A stretch of DNA of 64,000 nucleotides, taken from the NCBI GenBank assembly GCA_030727405.1, contig JANRBR010000006.1, positions 1 to 64,000 of the forward strand, in the 5' to 3' direction. Below, in pieces: positions 11,520 through 19,968 of the stretch. The notes under the pieces are model-generated. The model saw only the letters and a list, made by a program, of their open reading frames with translations, was not told where the DNA came from and did no database searches. This stretch comes from Crocinitomicaceae bacterium. Its GTDB lineage: Bacteria; Bacteroidota; Bacteroidia; Flavobacteriales_D; Crocinitomicaceae. Numbering within the stretch: position 1 is the stretch's first letter; every line of letters starts with the position of its first letter. The position numbers were made by a program, and so were the translations under genes.

Positions 11520-12160
11520 TGAATCATTTAATCAATCAAGTTGCCCAGCTCGTAGAAGTGAAATTCACGGGACTAGAAGGTAGCCACGATTGGTTTCACA
11601 TCAAGCGTGTTTGGCAAACAGCCCTTTACTTACAATCGATGGAGGGAGGAAATGCAGATGAAATTTCCCTTGCTGCTTTGTTGCATGACTTTTCAGATCA
11701 CAAATACAATGGCGGTGATTTCGATGCAGGATCTCGTGAAGTTCTGAATTTATTGAATCAATTGAATTGTCCCTTCGAAATAGCAGACCGTGTTGCGAAG
11801 ATCGTTCAAGTGGTATCCTACAAAGGAGCACTTGTTTCAGACGAAGCCACTTCCATCGAAGGAAAGATTGTTCGTGATGCCGATCGTTTAGATGCCATTG
11901 GAGCCATTGGAATTGCACGTGCCTTCTCCTACGGCGGAAGCAAGGAACGTCCACTGTACGACCCGAGCATTACTCCCCTACTTCACGCTACGAAAGAAGA
12001 ATATGCTTCAGCAAAAAGCCACACCATCAATCACTTTTACGAAAAACTACTGTTGTTAAAAGACCGCATGGAAACACCGAGTGCTCGAAGACTTGCCGAG
12101 GAAAGACATGCATTTATGCTTCAATTTTTAACGCAATTTGAGCAAGAATGGCACGTCTAA
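11519..12160 (+). CDS. HD-domain phosphohydrolase (YedJ-like)
   Basis: The 213-residue protein has the metal-binding HD signature: HDWFH at 23-27, LLHDF with His56-Asp57, and a distal RDADRLDAIGAIGIAR segment. This pattern is that of the YedJ/YpgQ group, nucleotide or pyrophosphate hydrolases of uncertain substrate. The ATG overlaps the TAA of the preceding T9SS gene by one base (taATG), so translation is coupled; the longer upstream frame start would overlap that gene by about 50 bases and is unlikely. It converges with the patatin gene 19 bases away. Confidence 0.85.
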   Translation: MNHLINQVAQLVEVKFTGLEGSHDWFHIKRVWQTALYLQSMEGGNADEISLAALLHDFSDHKYNGGDFDAGSREVLNLLNQLNCPFEIADRVAKIVQVVSYKGALVSDEATSIEGKIVRDADRLDAIGAIGIARAFSYGGSKERPLYDPSITPLLHATKEEYASAKSHTINHFYEKLLLLKDRMETPSARRLAEERHAFMLQFLTQFEQEWHV

Positions 12161-12179
12161 TTTGAATAGAAATGTGTAT

Positions 12180-13229
12180 TTAGGGGCGATCAAAAAACAT
12201 CCGTGTATGAAGTTCCCCGCTTTTCATCAGGGCTGACTTTTGATCTTGACTTAAGCGTTTAATTTTCGGTCCGATTCCGACAGATGAGACGGAAATGGTT
12301 CGGTCCCAGTCTTCCTTGATTAAGGTGTTTCTGTTTAAATTTTCAAGTACGATTAAATAGAAGGCTTGAATGAATTCATTGAAATTTGAAACATCAACGG
12401 GAGCCAAGGTTTGATTGAGCGAATCCTTTTCAATTTGATCATCGGAATCGATTCGAACACCTAATGTTTTAGGGTTTGGGATTCGTTTCCCATCGATGAT
12501 GGAATCAAACACAAAAATGGGGTAATTACCAATGATTCCTCCATCCACGACTACGTCTAACGAGAGGTCTTTCTTTGGTTTTTGGTGAACATTCCCGTGC
12601 GAATCAATGAATACCGCTTCGAAATACAAAGGAATCGACATGGAAATACGGACAGCGTCCTTAACCTTCATGTAGGGATAAGTATCATTTGAAAAAACCA
12701 TCAACTTTTGTTGATTCAGGCAGGTAGCCGTTACGTACAAGTCTTTAAATCCTTGCTTTTTTAATTGTTCAAAGTTAATGTCTTTGTTTCCCGTTTTCTT
12801 TTCAATGATTTTCTCTAACCAATGAATAAAGGCTGTTCCCTTATACCATCCATAATGTTTGGACATTCGAGTGAAACCGCCCAAAAAGAAGTATTGTCCA
12901 TCGTTGAACTTTTGGAATTTCGTATCTGAAATAAGTTGGTAGATTTCTTCCGATGAATAACCGAGTGAAACCATCAAGGCAGTAATCGCTCCAGCAGAAG
13001 TCCCACAGACGCGTTCTACGTGCTGAAGAATGCCTTTTTCCTGAAGCGCCTTTAGGACACCTGAATAGGCGATTCCTTTGATTCCTGCGCCTTCAAATAC
13101 GAGGTTCTCAAAGGAAATGGAGCGATTCATTAAACTCGAATCATTACTTAAATGAGTTTGACTCTGTGCATTTATGCAAAACAGTGTACAAACAAACATC
13201 CATGCAAACCCACGAATCAGCACTTTCAT
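12180..13229 (-). CDS. Patatin-like phospholipase, exported
   Basis: The 349-residue protein opens with a signal peptide (MKVLIRGFAWMFVCTLFC...AQSQ). It has all patatin hallmarks: the oxyanion-hole loop FEGAGIKG at 46-52, the nucleophile elbow GTSAG with Ser78, and the catalytic Asp in VVDGGIIGN. It should hydrolyse acyl esters of lipids in the periplasm or outside the cell. It lacks the POTRA/barrel module of PlpD-type proteins and has no T9SS domain. The ATG at 13229 is preferred over one at 13289, as it places the signal peptide at the N-terminus. Confidence 0.88.
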   Translation of the reverse strand: MKVLIRGFAWMFVCTLFCINAQSQTHLSNDSSLMNRSISFENLVFEGAGIKGIAYSGVLKALQEKGILQHVERVCGTSAGAITALMVSLGYSSEEIYQLISDTKFQKFNDGQYFFLGGFTRMSKHYGWYKGTAFIHWLEKIIEKKTGNKDINFEQLKKQGFKDLYVTATCLNQQKLMVFSNDTYPYMKVKDAVRISMSIPLYFEAVFIDSHGNVHQKPKKDLSLDVVVDGGIIGNYPIFVFDSIIDGKRIPNPKTLGVRIDSDDQIEKDSLNQTLAPVDVSNFNEFIQAFYLIVLENLNRNTLIKEDWDRTISVSSVGIGPKIKRLSQDQKSALMKSGELHTRMFFDRP

Positions 13230-13295
13230 TTTTGTTGATTCGATAAGATTACTCCCACTCAAATATTTCGGTACATGGGTCACATTCATACCCCA

Positions 13296-13631
13296 TTAAG
13301 GTGCCAAAACAATAGGCTTCTCCTTCCAACAATACGTGAACGTATGCAAGGTCAAATGACGTTTCAATGCTCTGCTCTCTCCATCAAGTGTCATCCCTGT
13401 AAGAATAATTTCAAAATATCCATCGCCAACACTTTCAATGCGAACGGATTCAACAAAAACATCTGTGGGCGCATCATCATCGCAGCATGCACACCATAGA
13501 ACAACGCGTTCTTCGTTTTGAAGAAATGAAAGAGACTCTTCAGCTTGTTCGTAGGTTAAATAAGCCAATTGATCAGCCATAGCAACATTCGTAATGAATG
13601 TAAAGAACAAAATAGATAATAACTTTTTCAT
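13296..13631 (-). CDS. Small exported protein, unknown function
   Basis: The 111-residue protein carries a clear signal peptide (MKKLLSILFFTFITNVAMA) with an Ala-x-Ala cleavage site. The mature part has three cysteines in VLWCACCDDDA and one more near the end (TYCWKE), which might bind metal or form disulfides. No family is recognised. It is the first of a run of short exported proteins on this strand; spacing to its neighbours (60-70 bases) allows either separate or joint transcription. Confidence 0.7.
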   Translation of the reverse strand: MKKLLSILFFTFITNVAMADQLAYLTYEQAEESLSFLQNEERVVLWCACCDDDAPTDVFVESVRIESVGDGYFEIILTGMTLDGESRALKRHLTLHTFTYCWKEKPIVLAP

Positions 13632-13695
13632 GCGATTTAATTTTAAAACTTTTTAATTATAGGTTTTTGGGAGTACTTTTTAATTCATTAAATAC

Positions 13696-14280
13696 TTAAT
13701 GTTCATTTGAACCCACTTCACTCAAAGAATACAAATACAAATCAATGTTTGCTAAAGTGATCAAATCCAGGCTCACTTTTTTTCGGACATTCCCCACTTC
13801 ATAAATCCCCGTGTTTAAGTTAATGCTTAAGTCATAAGCACCCTCTTGGTTGTAATCAGGGAGGTGTCCTTCGTCATAGCCAATTAGTTTCATGTTTTGC
13901 AGGTCTTGGTAATATTTAAATTTTAATTCCATAGAACACCTTCCAGCACAGCTATTTGAAGCAATGCTCAATACACTGTTTTCAAAACTCAGGTAGTTCA
14001 TTTCGTAATCACACGGGATGGTATAGTAAGTTTTATTCGCGTTCCATTTAGAAGACAAATAGACAGCAATCAACATGTCCTCTTCTGACTGACAAACTAT
14101 GGCTAAATCACTTCTACCGTCCAAGTCAAAATCCCCTGAAACACGTTGTTCTTGATCATCGTAATCCAAAAATGCCGTATATCCCTCCGGATAAGTATAT
14201 TGCTGAGCAAAGACTTGTGTTAAAGAACTACTCAAACAAAAGATGAAAAGTAAACTGAGTTGGAATTTCCAAGGTTTCAT
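13696..14280 (-). CDS. Exported protein with VCBS/FG-GAP-like calcium motif
   Basis: The 194-residue protein has a signal peptide ending TQVFAQ. Its mature N-terminus contains GDFDLDGRSDLAIV, the Asp-rich calcium-loop signature of FG-GAP/VCBS repeats, in a single copy, and a possible Cys pair in NSCAGRCSM. The remaining beta-rich sequence is not recognised. It lies 13 bases downstream of the SH3-like gene and is probably cotranscribed with it. Confidence 0.68.
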   Translation of the reverse strand: MKPWKFQLSLLFIFCLSSSLTQVFAQQYTYPEGYTAFLDYDDQEQRVSGDFDLDGRSDLAIVCQSEEDMLIAVYLSSKWNANKTYYTIPCDYEMNYLSFENSVLSIASNSCAGRCSMELKFKYYQDLQNMKLIGYDEGHLPDYNQEGAYDLSINLNTGIYEVGNVRKKVSLDLITLANIDLYLYSLSEVGSNEH

Positions 14281-14293
14281 GGTGTGTCGTTTA

Positions 14294-14908
14294 TTAATGA
14301 ATGATTTTTATTCTTGATTTATGTATGTACCCTTTCAGGTCGATGTTGTTGTAACTTAAATCGATGCGCATCCAATTAGGATCAGTGCACGGATAGAAAT
14401 AGAAACATTCTTCTTCAATGAAATCTGGTTCCAATTTTCCAACAACAGATGATTTTACGTTCATTTGAGAACGGACATTTACGTATCCATCTGGATCCAC
14501 TATTTTTCCAATTTTAGGCAAGGTGATCTTGCGGTCTGACTTTGGTGTTCCAAGCGAATGAATCCCACTAACAACCCAACCTGTGCAATCATAATCATAC
14601 AAGCCTTCATTACAAAGGTGATGCATGAATACATAGTCGATTACCAATTGCTCTCCGACATAGCCTTGCAAAACATCTAATGCAATACCCTCATAAAACC
14701 CAGGAAGTGAAACGAATTCATTCCATGTCAAAATAAGCTCTTGACCATCAGATGGTTTGGAAAAATTCCAGGCTGGCTCTTGCATTTCAAAATTGTATCC
14801 AACATAATTTAGGGTAGTTCGTTTGGTTTGACCAATAGACTGCGCTTTCAAGGAAAATCCAAGCAAAACGAAACAGGAAATGAGGGAGCAAATGAAGCGG
14901 TTCAACAT
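14294..14908 (-). CDS. Exported protein with C-terminal bacterial SH3 domain
   Basis: The 204-residue protein has a signal peptide (to about KAQS at residue 24). A C-terminal SH3b domain spans about residues 132-204: the DPDGYVNVRSQMNVKSSVVG segment is diagnostic. Such domains bind peptidoglycan or other envelope ligands. The N-terminal half (about 25-125) is unrecognised. It is followed by the FG-GAP-like gene, and the two may form a pair. Confidence 0.75.
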   Translation of the reverse strand: MLNRFICSLISCFVLLGFSLKAQSIGQTKRTTLNYVGYNFEMQEPAWNFSKPSDGQELILTWNEFVSLPGFYEGIALDVLQGYVGEQLVIDYVFMHHLCNEGLYDYDCTGWVVSGIHSLGTPKSDRKITLPKIGKIVDPDGYVNVRSQMNVKSSVVGKLEPDFIEEECFYFYPCTDPNWMRIDLSYNNIDLKGYIHKSRIKIIH

Positions 14909-14983
14909 AAATGATTTATTTAACGAATACTTAAAATTACAATATATTCTTTGATAAAAGGTAAGTAAATCTTTATCAGAAGG

Positions 14984-15625
14984 TTATTTTTTTAAACACC
15001 TTACATAGTAGCCCATGATCCAACCCGTTTCACTGGAATTGACATAAGCACTGCCATCATCGTAGAAACCAATGGACACTGATTTAGTGTACACCTGCTC
15101 ATCTCCTTCTTCTGCTATGGATTTTTCACACCAAAACGTAACATCGGTTCCTACTCCACCACAACCAACATCTCTCCAGCCACCTGGTGAAATATGAAGG
15201 CCTAGTTTATCCGTTCCAGACAAAGTCCCCCATGATTCGTTGGTCAAAACATCTTGAATGGAAAGTTTCATTTGTTCCAATTGTTGCTGAAGAACAAACC
15301 AATCATCAACCGTGCTTAATCTCCACCCCTCCGGAACCATGCCCCTTGGATCATTAATCGCGAAGGAATTATACAATTTCCCATATTGCTTTATAATGAC
15401 CTCGTTTTCTTCTGCATAGGTTGTCACATAACACCAAGCAGGCTTTTGATTGAATCCCGCCACTTCCCATTCTTCACTTGATTGTGCCTGAGGAATAGGG
15501 TCTCCATTGTTAAATTGAGTCACTTCTAAATTCTGAGTCATCCATTCTTGCTCTCCAATTTTTACGGATTGGGCGTAAGTCGAAAAGAAAGACAACAACA
15601 CAAAAATACTTGTCGCTAATTTCAT
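14984..15625 (-). CDS. Exported FISUMP-domain protein
   Basis: The 213-residue protein has a signal peptide (MKLATSIFVLLSFFSTYAQS). It consists of one Fibrobacter-succinogenes-major-paralogue (FISUMP) domain: IGEQEWMTQNLEVTQFNNG, YGKLYNSFAI, PEGWRLSTVDDW and a final YYVRCLKK. These domains occur on Bacteroidota and Fibrobacter surface proteins and have a C-type-lectin-like look; the ligand is unknown. The ATG at 15625 is preferred over one at 15706, because only it puts the signal peptide at the terminus. Confidence 0.83.
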   Translation of the reverse strand: MKLATSIFVLLSFFSTYAQSVKIGEQEWMTQNLEVTQFNNGDPIPQAQSSEEWEVAGFNQKPAWCYVTTYAEENEVIIKQYGKLYNSFAINDPRGMVPEGWRLSTVDDWFVLQQQLEQMKLSIQDVLTNESWGTLSGTDKLGLHISPGGWRDVGCGGVGTDVTFWCEKSIAEEGDEQVYTKSVSIGFYDDGSAYVNSSETGWIMGYYVRCLKK

Positions 15626-15787
15626 TGCTAAATTTTTTATTAAAAGTACTTTATTTGTTTGAACTAAAAATAGAATTAGGTGATTTAATGGACGAAGGAA
15701 TTCCATGACATGATGATTAATAAAAGACAGACTAATCTTATATTGAACTCTTTAAAAAATAAAAGATTATCCTAGGCAAACGAATCT

Positions 15788-16267
15788 TTAAATCGTTTTT
15801 TTCATCGTATGAAGTTTCCCTTCAACGGTTTTATATACCACCCTAGCCTCATCATACGAAATGATTTCATCAGGGGAATTTTTCTTTTGAAGCGATTCTT
15901 TTACCGTTTCCAACATTAACGAATAGGATGACGGTGTGACTCTAAATCGATCAAAATCCCATGTGTAGAAAATAAATTGATTTTTAACTTCCCATTTCCC
16001 TTCAAAATAAAATAAAACTTCAGTTTGATCAAAATCACCTTCTCCCTCTACTAACATGGTCGCTTTGGAAATAAATGATCCATCCTCATAATAGTTCATG
16101 CTTATGTCCTTTATGATTGAGCCATCCTCCAATTCTTCGTCGTCCTCATAAAATTTACCAATCAAGGTATTCGTGATTTTTTGATCTTCATCCATTAATT
16201 CTTGACATCCAGATAGAACGAAGAACAACAGTGATAATGGTAAAATCGTTTGAATAAAATATTTCAT
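15788..16267 (-). CDS. Lipoprotein, unknown function
   Basis: The 159-residue product has a lipoprotein signal with lipobox LSGC at about residues 18-21. The mature part reads like a lipocalin-like or META-type small beta domain (LIGKFYEDDEEL, FYFEGKWEVKNQFIFYTWDF), a form common in Bacteroidota lipoproteins, but no family can be named with confidence. It is 27 bases from the small membrane protein gene upstream. Confidence 0.68.
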   Translation of the reverse strand: MKYFIQTILPLSLLFFVLSGCQELMDEDQKITNTLIGKFYEDDEELEDGSIIKDISMNYYEDGSFISKATMLVEGEGDFDQTEVLFYFEGKWEVKNQFIFYTWDFDRFRVTPSSYSLMLETVKESLQKKNSPDEIISYDEARVVYKTVEGKLHTMKKTI

Positions 16268-16293
16268 GCTTTCGTATTATTTAAGTTAGAGAA

Positions 16294-16488
16294 TCAGTCT
16301 TTTTTTGAAGCCCCTAGCCACAACACCCCGATTAAAATCGATATCGCTTTATAGTACCAGGGTAAACTCAATAATGTATAAATGAGTTGACCTCGTCCAT
16401 TTTCAGGAACCTTGCCCATGTCTTCAGGACTTACAAAGAAGCTAATTATGGGTAAAATAATAAGTAAAATGGGAAATATTCGACTCAT
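16294..16488 (-). CDS. Small membrane protein, unknown function
   Basis: The 64-residue protein has two hydrophobic segments: residues 5-19 (FPILLIILPIISFFV) and about 46-60 (YKAISILIGVLWLGA). A polar loop with a GRGQLIY motif joins them. No family is recognised. It starts six bases after the DUF4190-like gene stops, so the two are almost certainly cotranscribed. Confidence 0.6.
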   Translation of the reverse strand: MSRIFPILLIILPIISFFVSPEDMGKVPENGRGQLIYTLLSLPWYYKAISILIGVLWLGASKKD

Positions 16489-16494
16489 AAGAAA

Positions 16495-16791
16495 TTATTT
16501 TAATAGTTGATTGACAATTTCATGATTCCCAGAAGCGGCTAATATTGCTCCAAGGATCGCATTAATGATGGAAAGAATCAATCCTATAATACTTAAGATG
16601 ATTCCTGCAATTCCCAAGGCTCTTTTCTGAGAGCTTAGTCCTTTTGCACCCATCACAATTCCGATAATTTGTATGGGCAATCCGATGATTGGAATAATCC
16701 ACCCGAGCAATCCTACGAGTCCTAAAACAAGGGAAGCAACTGCTTTAGAACTGGTGTCCTTCACTTCATGATTTCCTGTATTTTGTTCCAT
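16495..16791 (-). CDS. DUF4190-like membrane protein
   Basis: The 98-residue protein has a polar N-terminus and a glycine-rich hydrophobic region typical of DUF4190 proteins: SLVLGLVGLLGWIIPIIGLP, then IIGIVMGAKGLSSQKRALGIAG and a final helix to about residue 88. Two or three membrane segments are expected. The function of the family is unknown. It probably forms a two-gene unit with the 64-residue membrane protein. Confidence 0.72.
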   Translation of the reverse strand: MEQNTGNHEVKDTSSKAVASLVLGLVGLLGWIIPIIGLPIQIIGIVMGAKGLSSQKRALGIAGIILSIIGLILSIINAILGAILAASGNHEIVNQLLK

Positions 16792-16834
16792 GGCATAGTT
16801 AATAGTTTAACGAAATTAAAAAAAACTAAACTAT

Positions 16835-17299
16835 CTATTCAAAAACGAAGGCAAAAGGTTGATCTCCACTAAAGACCCATAAATAAAGTTGTGCATCATC
16901 TTGCTCCCAACCTTCAACGTTTTCCAACAATGACCCCAATGAAACCACATTGGTCCACACTTGATCTCCTTCATCATCTGAATAGCAATTTAGGTAAGGG
17001 AGTTCTGAAGAATCTCTTTTTTTTGATGTAACAGTTGGATCAAACGTGCAAATGGAAGAAACAAGAAATGAATCATCGTATCCATAAATCGAAACGTCAT
17101 ACGTTTCGTCAAAAAGGTTTTCAATGATGGCATATGCACCGCTTTCGTCCCAATCGGATGGCCATGAATCCCACTCACCACTATACATATTGAATTCTAT
17201 TTGTTTAAACTTGATGAAATTTATTCTAACACTTTGTGCGTGAATGGTTTCAACGAATAAAACGAAAAATAAAACGATTGTAAATGTAATTTTCTTCAT
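16835..17299 (-). CDS. Small exported protein, unknown function
   Basis: The 154-residue protein has a signal peptide (MKKITFTIVLFFVLFVETIHA) and an acidic, aromatic-rich mature part (EWDSWPSDWDESGAYAIIE, EGWEQDDAQLYLWVF). It contains two Cys (in SICTFDP and YLNCYSD). No family is recognised. It heads the run of short exported proteins between 13.3 and 17.3 kb. Confidence 0.65.
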   Translation of the reverse strand: MKKITFTIVLFFVLFVETIHAQSVRINFIKFKQIEFNMYSGEWDSWPSDWDESGAYAIIENLFDETYDVSIYGYDDSFLVSSICTFDPTVTSKKRDSSELPYLNCYSDDEGDQVWTNVVSLGSLLENVEGWEQDDAQLYLWVFSGDQPFAFVFE

Positions 17300-17685
17300 A
17301 TGATTAATTTAAATTAAAAGGAAGTCCGTTTTTGCTCAAATTAACAAGAATTTATAAAAAAAGGAGCTAAAGAAATGTTATTGAATAAAACAAACATACT
17401 ATTTCCTTTTCTTCTGGCTCCCCATTAAGTGGAAGCATTGTTTCATAGAACATTTAATTAATACTTCCTGTATTTTTTAACTTTAAAAAACTTACTCTTT
17501 TGGATTTCCAGCGTACTCCATGTTCTCTTAACTATTTAATTCTTTCTTTAAAAATAATTCCTAATTCAGTCAAGTTTACAAAATATAATTGAAACTAAAA
17601 AGTAAATAAGTATGAATTGGGGAAATCATGAATTAAATATGTTGAATTAATCTAATGACCTTGAATTAATTACATGAAAATGTAA
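17300..17685. other. 386-base AT-rich intergenic region
   Basis: No credible gene is seen. The tract is very AT-rich. A 17-codon plus-strand frame starting near 17374 (MLLNKTN...) has an AGGAGC stretch before it but no other support. It presumably holds the promoter of the exported-protein gene at 17299 and the 3' end of the ion-channel-like transcript; I could not place a consensus -7 box with confidence. Confidence 0.5.
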
Positions 17686-18639
17686 TTAATAAGAACTTAG
17701 CGTTAAACCGATCATGCCACCAGTAAAAATAATCCCTATAGAAATAAAGGAAATTAAATCAATTTTACGCGAAAAAGCCACCGAATCTTCCGTTTGCTTC
17801 TCGATAATATTCAGTGAAACTACGGAATGAATAACGATAAGAAAGATACAAAAAAAGGTGAGTAAATGTAGATTATCAACTAGCGTTAATTCATTTGTTG
17901 AGGGGACGATACTATCTGTGATGTATTTATTTCCAACAGCAGTGAATAATCCGCCGACACACAATCCTAAGCGCGCATCGATATACCTTGGTTTAATAAA
18001 GAAAATGCAACAAGAAATAATAAATGCGATGATGAGTCCCATAATTAATTTCAACAAGGTCATCATGGAATTTGAACGAGAAATAAAAATGTCCGCATTG
18101 AATTCTGGGTATACACTTTTCCCATTCTTTAATAAAGGATCACCAAAACTAGTTTTATACGTTTTATTTTGCCTTGAAAATACAACTTTGTCAATGTTCC
18201 AACCAGCTAACTTGAAGTCAGGATCGATTTTAGAATTTAAAACATCTGCTTCCACTTTAAATGTCGACGTATCAAAAGAATAACCTAGTGCGATGTTTAA
18301 TTCCTGTCGGTCAAAAGGAAAGTCTTTGACGTTCCACTTTTTAATGACCTCCCCTGTTCCGCGCATGGTCATCCATTGATATTTGCCACGTTTTTCGGTG
18401 ACTTGATTTGAGAAATTAAATTCCTTTGTTTTCGGGAATTCAATCATTTCATTCATCTTTATACTGCTGTCCATGTAATTGCACCATATCCACATGTCCA
18501 CTTTAAAAGATTCACCAGGAAAGTCGAGGTCATACAATGAATTGATGAAAACACCCGTCGTGACAGCTTGACTTTTTTGGGCGTCAAGCGCATGACTGAA
18601 TATGGAAATAAATAGGGATATTAATGTAAGCTTTTTCAA
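17686..18639 (-). CDS. Pentameric ligand-gated ion channel homologue
   Basis: The 317-residue protein has the plan of prokaryotic Cys-loop-family channels. A signal peptide (1-20, ALDA) is followed by an extracellular beta domain of about 170 residues, with FINSLYDLDFPGESFKVDMW at 31-50 and the Pro-loop core VKDFPFDRQEL at 104-114 (no Cys pair, as in GLIC/ELIC). Four membrane helices lie at about 193-215, 221-246, 253-278 and 294-315. It should assemble as a pentamer in the inner membrane; ligand and ion are unknown. The usual Pro of helix M1 is missing. The only in-frame start is TTG at 18639, 14 bases after the decayed gene. Confidence 0.75.
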   Translation of the reverse strand: MKKLTLISLFISIFSHALDAQKSQAVTTGVFINSLYDLDFPGESFKVDMWIWCNYMDSSIKMNEMIEFPKTKEFNFSNQVTEKRGKYQWMTMRGTGEVIKKWNVKDFPFDRQELNIALGYSFDTSTFKVEADVLNSKIDPDFKLAGWNIDKVVFSRQNKTYKTSFGDPLLKNGKSVYPEFNADIFISRSNSMMTLLKLIMGLIIAFIISCCIFFIKPRYIDARLGLCVGGLFTAVGNKYITDSIVPSTNELTLVDNLHLLTFFCIFLIVIHSVVSLNIIEKQTEDSVAFSRKIDLISFISIGIIFTGGMIGLTLSSY

Positions 18640-18653
18640 AACAGATAAGTTAT

Positions 18654-18969
18654 TTATTGTACATCTCCTTCATCACCCAAGGTTTGAACTTCAATTTTCA
18701 GCATTTCTTCCTCCTTCAATTCAAATAAATGAGGCTCCAACTTGGCGTAATTTTTTATCACTTGAATAGCAAGAATAGCCAATGGGATATTTACGATGTT
18801 CTGGATCATGCTGCATATTGTCGTGAAAATGTAGTCATCAACTGTGTTTGATTTTAAGGTGATGCGCAAAATAACCTGAAATAAGGGAAAGGACGTCTAG
18901 CACCAAAATGATCCATATGAATATGATCGCATTTTTTGCTTTTTGTCCGTTGGGTTTTAATGTTGTCAT
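18654..18969 (-). pseudogene. Decayed DUF4328-like membrane protein gene (frameshift plus internal deletion)
   Basis: Two overlapping frames read as one broken gene. The first starts at ATG 18969, encodes MTTLKPNGQKAKNAIIFIWI and a membrane helix, and stops at 18838. The second (18869-18654) encodes RITLKSNTVDDYIFTT, another helix and an acidic tail. They join if one T in the TTTT run at 18871-18868 is skipped. From memory, the first part resembles the start and the second the end of DUF4328 membrane proteins, with about 100 central residues missing. A real remnant is more likely than a sequencing error, because the deletion accompanies the frameshift. Confidence 0.6.
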
Positions 18970-19182
18970 CGGTTTAATTTTTTAACCACATAGATGCATC
19001 AACTAAGATAATTGTGAATGAAATACTTCAGTTTAGGGACATACATCCATGACATATTTCTATAAATATAAATTTTTTTTAAGTCTTTTGACCTAAACCA
19101 TTTTTACTCAGAGCAAATTAATGAGTAGAATTTAAACAGTACTAGATATGAGCTAAATACAAATGACTATTTTTAATGGCAA

Positions 19183-19959
19183 CTACTTTCTTGAGGCAGT
19201 ATTGAAGCGGTATGAAACACCTAATGAAAAATAGTTTTTTAACAAGCTGTTCACCAATCCAAATCCTGCTGAGAAATCCAATATAAAATCTTTATTTACG
19301 AGGTAAGTTATCCCTCCGTCCACGCGGTGATCAGCTGGACTTTGTGCAGGTAAAAAACCATACACCTCCAAATATCCACCTAATTTATTGGTCAAACTAT
19401 ACCCATTCGTTAAAGTGTAAATATACGTTTGTCCCGCATTTTCTCCATACCATTCAATACCTAAATTGTAAGCTAAAGACACATGATCGGATAAGGTGTG
19501 CTGCATGGTAAATCGGAATGCTGGAGCAATGTAATCTGTATGAAACTCTTTGCTTCCCAATTTAGCAGAAGTAACATGCCCAATAAATGAAGTCTTTGGT
19601 ATCATACCTTTTTCCTCAAAAAGTGAAACTTTAAATCCAAACGTCAAGGGGGAAAAACCTATAATTTGCTTGTTCGATGATTTCATCGTTGCAATTTCAG
19701 TAATAAACCTAAGCTCAAACTTCTCATTTACACCATATTTCCATAGCGAAGTTGGGTAATTTAGCGTTTCAACTTGATTATTCAATCGCTCCGTTGTAAA
19801 TCCATTTTCAACTTGTATGTATTTCTTTGGTGTGATAAAAGGGCATTCCGTTTGATCAGGCCTATCTAACTGAATGGAGGGTAAAGATTGTCCATTTGAA
19901 TTTTCCGAAAAGAAAAACACGAATAAAAAAATGGGCAAGAATTGTTTAATTAAATTCAT
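19183..19959 (-). CDS. Outer-membrane beta-barrel transporter-like protein (phenol MetA-type family)
   Basis: The 258-residue protein has a signal peptide (to NGQS, about residue 24). The mature part is a run of amphipathic strands. LDRPDQTECPF after the signal and KYGVNEKFELRF are typical of the family annotated as MetA-pathway transporter-like, and DHRVDGGITYLVNKDFILDF comes late in the barrel. It is predicted to sit in the outer membrane; the substrate is unknown. It starts nine bases after the GSCFA gene and is likely the last gene of the recN operon. Confidence 0.65.
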   Translation of the reverse strand: MNLIKQFLPIFLFVFFFSENSNGQSLPSIQLDRPDQTECPFITPKKYIQVENGFTTERLNNQVETLNYPTSLWKYGVNEKFELRFITEIATMKSSNKQIIGFSPLTFGFKVSLFEEKGMIPKTSFIGHVTSAKLGSKEFHTDYIAPAFRFTMQHTLSDHVSLAYNLGIEWYGENAGQTYIYTLTNGYSLTNKLGGYLEVYGFLPAQSPADHRVDGGITYLVNKDFILDFSAGFGLVNSLLKNYFSLGVSYRFNTASRK

Positions 19960-19968
19960 AGTGTAGGG

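Noticed and set aside
14950-14978. TGATAAA/TTTATCA inverted repeat as terminator
   Set aside because: AT-only stem with a 14-base loop and no T-tract; not convincing.
17374-17427. 17-codon frame with an AGGAGC stretch upstream
   Set aside because: Too short, no conservation evidence, and this phylum seldom uses Shine-Dalgarno sequences.
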